Shown: piece by piece, positions 13,814 to 18,048 of the stretch
Position numbering within the stretch: position 1 is the stretch's first letter
How the letters are laid out: each line of letters starts with the position of its first letter
Assembly: GCA_964362645.1 (NCBI GenBank)
Contig: CAYIFC010000012.1
Span: forward strand, 1 to 18,048
Length of the DNA stretch: 18,048 bases
Reading direction: 5' to 3'
Origin: CAYIFC01 sp964362645
GTDB lineage: Bacteria > Patescibacteriota > Minisyncoccia > Phycocordibacterales > JACOZG01
Made by a program: the position numbers and the translations under genes
The notes under the pieces: model-generated
The model's database searches: none
What the model was told of the DNA's origin: nothing
Seen by the model: only the letters and a program-made list of their open reading frames with translations

Positions 13814-13888
13814 AATATGACAAATATCATACCATGACGTCCTATTATACCACAGCAATATCTTATTTACGCGAAGTACTTTATCCAC
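13808..13888. promoter_or_regulatory. Divergent pilM/comF promoter region
   Basis: For pilM (minus strand) there are two extended -10 candidates: TGG-TATAAT (13852-13844) and TGG-TATGAT (13834-13826), the second only 12 nt from the ATG. For comF (plus strand), TGC-CATAAT (13808-13816) lies 17 nt before its ATG. GTGGATAA (13888-13881, minus), inside the comF coding region, ends 31 bp upstream of the first pilM -10 and matches the other pilus promoters. Both start codons lie within the region, so the two genes' promoters overlap. Confidence 0.55.
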
Positions 13889-14511
13889 GCCGCTGTAGCG
13901 GCTGTTTTGTCCGTGGCGAACATTTGTGCGAGCGGTGCCTAAACGGGATCAGAGCCAGCGCCCTAGCGCCCATTCTTATCAACAACCCATTCGATCGAAG
14001 TGTTTTTAATTATCAACATCCGGCAGTAAAGAGATTGGTCTGGAAATTGAAGTATAAAAAAGTAGAAGGAGTCTCAACGTTAATGGCCAAGCTCATTTAT
14101 GAACGATTAGTAGAAGAATTAGCTGATTGGCTGGCACTAGAGGCCACAGGCGGCCAATTAATCTTGATCCCAACTCCTGCCACAAAGAAGCGCAAACATG
14201 AAAGACGCTTTAATCAAGCCGAGAGTATCGCCCACAAATTAGCGGCGCTGGATCCTAAACATTTAGTTGTGCGCGCCGATTTACTCACAAAAACGCGCGA
14301 GACGCTGCCGCAGGCTTCGCTCGGTCGGAAAGAGAGACTCAAAAACTTAGTCGGCGCGTTTGAAATAAAAGATGGAAAAGATTTGGCGGGCAGAACGGTC
14401 GCGGTAATAGACGATGTGATCACTACGGGCGCCACGATCACCGAGGCCCGCCGCGCGCTAAAAAAAGCCGGCGCCGCACGCGTCTACGCGCTATCGTTTG
14501 CACAAGGGTAA
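13834..14511 (+). CDS. comF: ComF family phosphoribosyltransferase-like protein
   Basis: A 225-residue ComF/ComFC-type protein. The N-terminus has a zinc-ribbon pattern: CSGC (21-24) and CERC (32-35). A PRTase-like domain follows, with ILIPTPATKKRKHERRFNQAESIAH (about 109-133), a DLLTKTRETLPQASLGRKERLKNL block, and the PRPP-binding loop VAVIDDVITTGAT. The RRFNQ and Q..L....R..N. blocks are diagnostic of ComF. In naturally competent bacteria the protein supports DNA uptake at the cytoplasmic face. It is divergent from pilM with a 20-bp gap and ends 5 nt before the oppositely oriented membrane-protein gene. Adjacency to pilus genes fits a competence role but does not prove it. Confidence 0.9.
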   Translation: MTSYYTTAISYLREVLYPRRCSGCFVRGEHLCERCLNGIRASALAPILINNPFDRSVFNYQHPAVKRLVWKLKYKKVEGVSTLMAKLIYERLVEELADWLALEATGGQLILIPTPATKKRKHERRFNQAESIAHKLAALDPKHLVVRADLLTKTRETLPQASLGRKERLKNLVGAFEIKDGKDLAGRTVAVIDDVITTGATITEARRALKKAGAARVYALSFAQG

Positions 14512-14516
14512 AAAAC

Positions 14517-15239
14517 CTAACGGCTCATTAACTGCACACCGAAGGCTTCGATGCCATCCTCATCTTCTTCACCGGCAATATACACCAAATCGCCGAGCTG
14601 GAGATTACTAGTGGTGGCGTAAGGATTATTAAGAGGTAGAACGATAGTTAGAGTGGTGGTACCACTGCGCGCGTCCGCCACTTCTAAAATATTGCCGTTA
14701 ATTGCGACGATGGTACACAAACAAATTCCGTTACCCAGCAATGGTGGTTGGCGCACGATCCGCCGAAAGGTATTTATGGGCTCTGGCCAAGAATGCGTCC
14801 GCGCTGCTAATTGATAGTTAAATTGTGTTTCACGATCGAGAGTAAAACCCAAAACAACAATAACGGAGAGCAAACCAACTAATGAATATATTACTGGTCG
14901 CTTATAAACAAAACGAAATCGACACAATAACTTGACCAAAATAACAACTAACACTAGATCAACTACCAAAAGTGTCCAAGGGAAAAAGTAGAGGAAAGAT
15001 TGTAAACCGCGAGAACCAAAACCCAAAAGCATGTGATGACTATCTGTCCGGACACCAAAAATAATAAAATTGATAATTAAAATCGAAGCCAACAACATCC
15101 CAAAGGTCAAAACTCCAAGAACGGCAACCTTGAGGGTAAAGAATAATTTTGGCCGCATGGAAACATCGCCACAGCGAATTTCCTCGAGAATCCGATCTTT
15201 AATATTTGTCTTAGTTGATTGGGTTTCTGGTGTGGTCAT
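14517..15239 (-). CDS. Three-helix membrane protein, probable anti-sigma factor
   Basis: A 240-residue protein with a cytoplasmic N-terminus containing IKDRILEEIRCGDVSMRPKL (13-32). There are membrane helices at about 36-62, 81-106 and 115-133, then an exported C-terminal domain (about 165-240) of beta strands (ICLCTIVAINGNILEVADA, LQLGDLVYIAGE) that looks OB-fold-like. It overlaps the sigma factor gene by 4 nt (15236-15239) and so is co-translated with it. This pairing, with N-terminus inside and a sensor-like domain outside, is the pattern of transmembrane anti-sigma factors. I see no ZAS (His-Cys) motif, so the assignment is contextual. Proteins of this look recur in Patescibacteria with no known function, as far as I recall. 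Confidence 0.6.
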   Translation of the reverse strand: MTTPETQSTKTNIKDRILEEIRCGDVSMRPKLFFTLKVAVLGVLTFGMLLASILIINFIIFGVRTDSHHMLLGFGSRGLQSFLYFFPWTLLVVDLVLVVILVKLLCRFRFVYKRPVIYSLVGLLSVIVVLGFTLDRETQFNYQLAARTHSWPEPINTFRRIVRQPPLLGNGICLCTIVAINGNILEVADARSGTTTLTIVLPLNNPYATTSNLQLGDLVYIAGEEDEDGIEAFGVQLMSR

Positions 15240-15802
15240 AACTTATGTTTAGCTAAATTCGCCTTAAGTTGCTCTTTAGCTCGCTTCAATCTCACCCCAA
15301 CGGTGCCGAGTGGAATCTGCAAAATGTCGGCGATATCCTTATAGCCTAACTCTTCGAGGTAATGAAGAACCAACACTTCGCGATACTTGGGTGGTAAGTT
15401 TGCTAACCCTTCGTCGATAAGCTTACGAATCTCAATTTGCTCGCGCTCCGACTCCGAAGGATCATTGTAAGCGAGACCAGAAATAATGGTATCAAAATTA
15501 GTCAAAACATAACTACGCTCATTTTTCCGAAGAGCATTAACGAAAGCATTATGAGCGATCCGATAGATCCATGGGCTAAAACGCTGGTTAGTATTAAAAC
15601 CTTTAATATTCTGGTAGGTGCTCAAAAAAATATCTTGCACAATATCTTGAACATCTTCTTGCCGAGCTAAATATTTGCGCCCATAACGCTTAAGCTTTTG
15701 CTCATACCTCTCTACCAAAACGCCAAAAATCTCAATCTCACCCCCTTGTACCCGCTTGGCTACCTCCTCATCGCTTAGCTCTTTGGGCAACTGGTCCACC
15801 AT
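15236..15802 (-). CDS. Sigma-70 family RNA polymerase sigma factor (ECF type)
   Basis: A 188-residue ECF-like sigma factor. From the ATG at 15802: region 2 includes FGVLVERYEQKLKRYGRKYL, then EDVQDIVQDIFLSTYQNIKGF (core- and -10-contacting helices) and FSPWIYRIAHNAFVNALRK. A linker follows, then region 4 with LPPKYREVLVLHYLEELGYKDIADILQIPLGTVGVRLKRAKEQL, the -35-binding helix-turn-helix. It directs RNA polymerase to an alternative promoter set, probably under control of the co-encoded membrane protein. The start is uncertain: TATAAT (15811-15806) lies only 3 nt before this ATG. If that is the promoter, the GTG at 15799 would be the leaderless start. A TTG at 15814 is the least likely. Whether it reads the pilus promoters is unknown. 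Confidence 0.9.
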   Translation of the reverse strand: MVDQLPKELSDEEVAKRVQGGEIEIFGVLVERYEQKLKRYGRKYLARQEDVQDIVQDIFLSTYQNIKGFNTNQRFSPWIYRIAHNAFVNALRKNERSYVLTNFDTIISGLAYNDPSESEREQIEIRKLIDEGLANLPPKYREVLVLHYLEELGYKDIADILQIPLGTVGVRLKRAKEQLKANLAKHKL

Positions 15803-15805
15803 TCT

Positions 15806-15811
15806 ATTATA
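15806..15811 (-). promoter_or_regulatory. Possible -10 box of the sigma/anti-sigma operon
   Basis: A perfect TATAAT on the minus strand; six nt downstream lies the GTG at 15799. It would give a leaderless message starting with Val-Asp-Gln. No clear -35 and no GGATAA motif is found upstream, unlike the pilus promoters. Confidence 0.4.
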
Positions 15812-15839
15812 CAACCTTCAAACCTTAATTATTTCAATT

Positions 15840-15869
15840 AAACAAACTCCCACACGCGGGAGCTTGTTT
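15840..15869. terminator. Hairpin between the small basic gene and the sigma operon
   Basis: Twelve-bp arms (15840-15851 and 15858-15869) pair fully on the minus strand with one G-U; the loop is 6 nt. The arms carry A-rich and T-rich flanks (minus strand ends TTTGTTTAATT), the layout of a terminator. It would stop transcription from the 15917-16072 gene just upstream of the sigma promoter. No other gene lies in 15803-15916. Confidence 0.55.
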
Positions 15870-15916
15870 CCTAGTCACTTCAACAGACTTATTTGTTTAA
15901 TGATTACGGTTTTTGA

Positions 15917-16072
15917 CTACTGGTAACCATAATCGTCAATCCACTGCTGGCGATAACGACCTAGGCGTCGGCTATGTTTGCGGAGCCATATATTTGGCCG
16001 TCTTCGAGCAAGATCAAAGAAGCTAAGGGTGGGATTAAGGTAGTTTTCTTGTTTTTGTTCATACATATTCAT
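15917..16072 (-). CDS. Small basic hypothetical protein (51 aa)
   Basis: Not recognised. From the ATG at 16072 it encodes 51 residues with a polar N-terminus (MNMYEQKQENYLNPT) and a strongly basic aromatic tail (ARRRPNIWLRKHSRRLGRYR, then QQWIDDYGYQ). No membrane helix is present; a longer upstream reading would start at TTG and only translate AT-rich intergenic sequence. Its composition (Trp, Arg, Tyr, with an orderly acidic end) looks like a real protein and could bind nucleic acid, but this is a guess. A terminator-like hairpin follows it. It diverges from the signal peptidase gene; the 93-nt gap holds that gene's promoter and nothing else clear. Confidence 0.4.
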   Translation of the reverse strand: MNMYEQKQENYLNPTLSFFDLARRRPNIWLRKHSRRLGRYRQQWIDDYGYQ

Positions 16073-16148
16073 TTTGTAGGTAATTGCTTGGTAATCACGA
16101 CTTATAACTATTATTACAACTAGCAACAAAAAAATATTTCACTAATGG

Positions 16149-16157
16149 TGCTACAAT
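16149..16157 (+). promoter_or_regulatory. Extended -10 promoter of the signal peptidase gene
   Basis: TGC-TACAAT (16149-16157) is one mismatch from consensus. It lies 8 nt before the ATG at 16166 and predicts a leaderless or nearly leaderless mRNA. The upstream ATG at 16145 lies before the -10 and so would be outside the transcript. No -35 is visible. Confidence 0.55.
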
Positions 16158-16165
16158 TGATCTCC

Positions 16166-16621
16166 ATGGGGAAAAGATTATTACGATTGGTTATTATCGC
16201 GGTGGGGGCATATATTGTGTTTGGCTTTCTCTTAACGCCAGTCTTTGTCTCGGGGCAGAGTATGGAGCCAACTTACGATGATCACTCCTTCACCTTCATC
16301 AATCGACTCTCTCCACTTGTAAGCTCACCGGACCGGGGCGAAATTGTGGCCGTCAAAATCGCCGGCAAGAAGTTGATGTTCTTAAAACGGATCATTGGTT
16401 TACCCGGAGAAACAATAGCAATAGAGGATGGGCAGGTTATCATTAATGATGAGCCTCTAAACGAACCTTACTTAATTGATCCAGAACCTTGGGAGTACGA
16501 CCCGATCAGGCTCGAGAAAAATGAATACTTTATTATTGGCGACAACCGCCGCCAACCAATGGAGCAACACGTGTTTGGCCGAGTGAGTTTAGATCGGATT
16601 GTCGGCTCCCCTATTTGGTAA
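16166..16621 (+). CDS. lepB: Signal peptidase I (family S26)
   Basis: A 151-residue type I signal peptidase with one N-terminal membrane anchor (LLRLVIIAVGAYIVFGFLLTPVFV). It has the Ser/Lys dyad: Ser32 in SGQSMEPT and Lys74 in FLKRIIGLPGE. Box D has FIIGDNR (near 128-134). The following box is unusual: QPMEQHVFGRV in place of the common SxDSRxFG. It would remove signal peptides from exported proteins such as the 525-residue surface protein. The start at 16166 is preferred over 16145 because the predicted transcript starts near it and the anchor begins directly after. The family usually has 160-200 or more residues, so this is a short, minimal form. It is followed after 2 nt by the NTF2-like gene, probably co-transcribed. 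Confidence 0.88.
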   Translation: MGKRLLRLVIIAVGAYIVFGFLLTPVFVSGQSMEPTYDDHSFTFINRLSPLVSSPDRGEIVAVKIAGKKLMFLKRIIGLPGETIAIEDGQVIINDEPLNEPYLIDPEPWEYDPIRLEKNEYFIIGDNRRQPMEQHVFGRVSLDRIVGSPIW

Positions 16622-16623
16622 AA

Positions 16624-17115
16624 ATGAAACTAAAAAATATTTTAATTCTAATCGTTCTTGTGGTGGTGATTGTTTTCGGAATTTGGTGGGTAACAACAGC
16701 GACACAAAGAAAAATTGCAAATCTTTTGGAAGAAACGGCCGCGCTGGCTAGTAATTCTGTCTTAGATTCGGATGAGCAAAAAATTGAGAAGTCTCAAGAC
16801 TTAATTGCCAACTTTTCGGAAACTGGGGTGATCGACTGGCAAGAAAACGGGGCGATCCCTAACGGCGAACTATTTGGCCGGGAGGAAATTTACCAAAAAG
16901 TTTTAGCCGTAAAAAATTCTATTTCCTACCAAATAGATTTGAGTGACATTAGGGTAGAAATTCTGCCGGGCAAAAAATCCGCCATGGCCAGTTTTAATTT
17001 AGTCGTAACACAACGACAAAATGTTTTGGCGTGGCAAGCAAAAACGCAATTAGCGCGCAATGGAAAAGTGTGGCAAATATCAAATCTTACTTTGGAACCA
17101 GTCCTCAAGAAATAG
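16624..17115 (+). CDS. Membrane-anchored NTF2-like hypothetical protein
   Basis: A 163-residue protein with a single N-terminal membrane helix (ILILIVLVVVIVFGIWWV, residues 6-23) followed by an exported domain. The pattern of a helix pair (KIEKSQDLIANF, EEIYQKVLAVK) and then beta strands (YQIDLSDIRVEIL, KSAMASFNLVVT, LAWQAKTQLARNGKVWQISNLTLE) is what NTF2/SnoaL-like domains show, including the final W.I....L motif. No catalytic residues can be read. It begins 2 nt after the signal peptidase stop and overlaps the end of convergent pyrD by 11 nt. A TTG start 9 nt upstream is possible but overlaps the peptidase gene. The function is unknown. Confidence 0.6.
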   Translation: MKLKNILILIVLVVVIVFGIWWVTTATQRKIANLLEETAALASNSVLDSDEQKIEKSQDLIANFSETGVIDWQENGAIPNGELFGREEIYQKVLAVKNSISYQIDLSDIRVEILPGKKSAMASFNLVVTQRQNVLAWQAKTQLARNGKVWQISNLTLEPVLKK

Positions 17116-18048
17116 CGATCTCGCGCGCAATCCGCTTGATGAGACCTGGGCCCTCAAAAATCATGCCGGTAATCAACTGGAGAAGCACCGCGCCCGATGA
17201 AAGCTTAATTAAGGCGTCGACGGGCGAAAGAATTCCGCCACAACCGATGATGGTGATTCGTTGACCATACTTTTGGTGCGCCAATTTGATAAGTTCATTT
17301 GATTGAGCTTGGGTTGGCAAACCCGAAAGTCCACCGCGATACTTTGCCGGAGCTTCCGCGCGATAAGTTAGAGTCTCATAATTTTTCTGAAGATTACCGA
17401 TAATAATACCGGAAATATTGTACTCAATCCCCACCTCAATCAATTTATCGAGTTCCAACCAAGGAAGATTGATCGGTAATTTGAGATAGAGCGGTTTCTT
17501 CGATACCACTTGCCGGAGGGCAACAAGTAATTGACGCAAAAGATGAGGCGTGGCAAACGCTTCGCCCCCAAAAGCATTGGGGCAAGAAATGTTGATCGTG
17601 TAATAATCACCCACGCCCGATTCATTCAAACGCCGATAACTATAAACATAATCGGCAATCCCGTTCTCAACCGAAGCCGAGAGAGCGTCATTTGTTCGGG
17701 CAATTGATACGCCAATGATAAAACCGGGCACGCGCGGCGTTCGGACTAAACGATTGATAATCGCGTTGACACCGTCATTACGCAAACCCTTGTTAACCAA
17801 GATACTTTTAGAGCGAGGGAGACGAGTCAGGCGGGGTTCGGCGTTGCCCGCGCCTGGTCGAGCCGTAACCGAACCAACTTCTACTCCACCCAAACCGAGG
17901 GACGGGAGGATTCGGGTTAATCGCGCGTTGTAATCAAACCCCGCTGACAGAATTATTGGCGTGCGATAGGTTAACCCATCAATTGTTTGGGAAATGTCTT
18001 GACCGTGATATCCGTATGCCCAAGTGATGAGCCAACGAACAAACTTTT
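17105..18048 (-). CDS. pyrD: Dihydroorotate dehydrogenase, N-terminus beyond the right edge
   Basis: A 313-residue fragment open to base 18048; about 20 residues are probably missing. It oxidises dihydroorotate to orotate in pyrimidine synthesis using FMN. The order of class 2 (quinone-type) motifs is seen: DGLTYRTPIILSAGFD (FMN site), GVEVGSVTARPGAGNAEPRL, NKGLRNDGVNAI, TINISCPNAFGG, LYLKLPINL and ITIIGCGGI. Two departures are notable. The catalytic loop has Cys (SCPN), as in class 1 enzymes, where class 2 has Ser (SSPN), and the AGFDKN lysine is Tyr. The start lies off the window; a TTG at 17893 that opens a shorter frame is not the start, because the upstream residues continue the FMN-binding fold. 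It overlaps the NTF2-like gene by 11 nt at its 3' end. Confidence 0.88.
   Translation of the reverse strand, partial: KFVRWLITWAYGYHGQDISQTIDGLTYRTPIILSAGFDYNARLTRILPSLGLGGVEVGSVTARPGAGNAEPRLTRLPRSKSILVNKGLRNDGVNAIINRLVRTPRVPGFIIGVSIARTNDALSASVENGIADYVYSYRRLNESGVGDYYTINISCPNAFGGEAFATPHLLRQLLVALRQVVSKKPLYLKLPINLPWLELDKLIEVGIEYNISGIIIGNLQKNYETLTYRAEAPAKYRGGLSGLPTQAQSNELIKLAHQKYGQRITIIGCGGILSPVDALIKLSSGAVLLQLITGMIFEGPGLIKRIAREIAIS

Noticed and set aside
17834..17893. Internal TTG start of the dihydroorotate dehydrogenase at 17893
   Set aside because: The same frame stays open to the window edge and encodes the conserved FMN-binding AGFD segment upstream of it.
1..18048. UGA recoded as glycine (genetic code 25)
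   Set aside because: UGA is used as the stop at overlapping gene junctions (for example 1409-1412 and 2540-2543) and no gene needs read-through.
1..18048. tRNA, rRNA, CRISPR arrays, insertion sequences
   Set aside because: No cloverleaf-like segment, rRNA-like stretch, regular spacer-repeat series or transposase frame was seen while reading both strands.

Overview
The window looks like a stretch of a Candidate Phyla Radiation (Patescibacteria) genome. The evidence is compact gene packing with 4-17 nt overlaps, almost no Shine-Dalgarno motifs, a complete minimal type IV pilus locus on one strand, small toxin-antitoxin pairs, and proteins whose style is familiar from that group (a Trp-rich secreted repeat protein, a three-helix membrane protein beside a sigma factor). 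UGA ends several genes, for example at the overlapping junctions 1409-1412 and 2540-2543. The UGA=Gly code of Gracilibacteria and Absconditabacteria is therefore excluded. I cannot name the lineage more precisely.

Layout. 1-814 (minus): an AbrB/MazE-like antitoxin, a PIN-domain toxin and the first 40 codons of NAD-dependent DNA ligase form one overlapping operon behind a promoter whose -10 lies inside a palindrome. 870-6062 (minus): minor pilins in the order fimT/gspH, pilW-like, pilV-like, pilX-like. Upstream of them are a 525-residue secreted Trp-repeat protein (a candidate pilus-tip component) and the prepilin peptidase pilD. 5712-6225 (minus): a probable small toxin-antitoxin pair whose 56-residue partner is easily missed. 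6285-6911 (minus): the major pilin pilA, with its own promoter, a 5 x 7 bp tandem repeat in the leader-peptide codons and an intrinsic terminator. 6937-13813 (minus): pilM-pilN-pilO-(pilP-like)-pilB-response regulator-pilT-pilC, the platform, the motors and a receiver protein. 13834-14511 (plus): comF, divergent from pilM. 14517-15802 (minus): a sigma-70-family factor and an overlapping membrane protein, a probable anti-sigma factor. 15917-16072: a tiny basic protein. 16166-17115 (plus): signal peptidase I and a membrane-anchored NTF2-like protein. 17105-18048 (minus): dihydroorotate dehydrogenase, missing its N-terminus at the window edge.

How the parts fit. PilD would trim PilA and the minor pilins. 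PilM, N, O and the PilP-like protein would link the PilC platform to the motors PilB (extension) and PilT (retraction). The receiver protein encoded between the two motors is well placed to tune them. ComF next to pilM fits, but does not prove, a role in DNA uptake.

The most interesting signal is regulatory. Five pilus promoters (fimT, the secreted Trp-repeat protein, pilD, pilA, pilM) each have a GGATAA-core motif 26-31 bp upstream of the -10. Two copies are exact matches to the DnaA-box 9-mer TTATCCACA. Several promoters in the window (fimT, the secreted protein, pilD, signal peptidase, possibly the small antitoxin) place an extended or plain -10 only 7-8 nt from the start codon, which predicts leaderless mRNAs. 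This architecture also decides several start codons.
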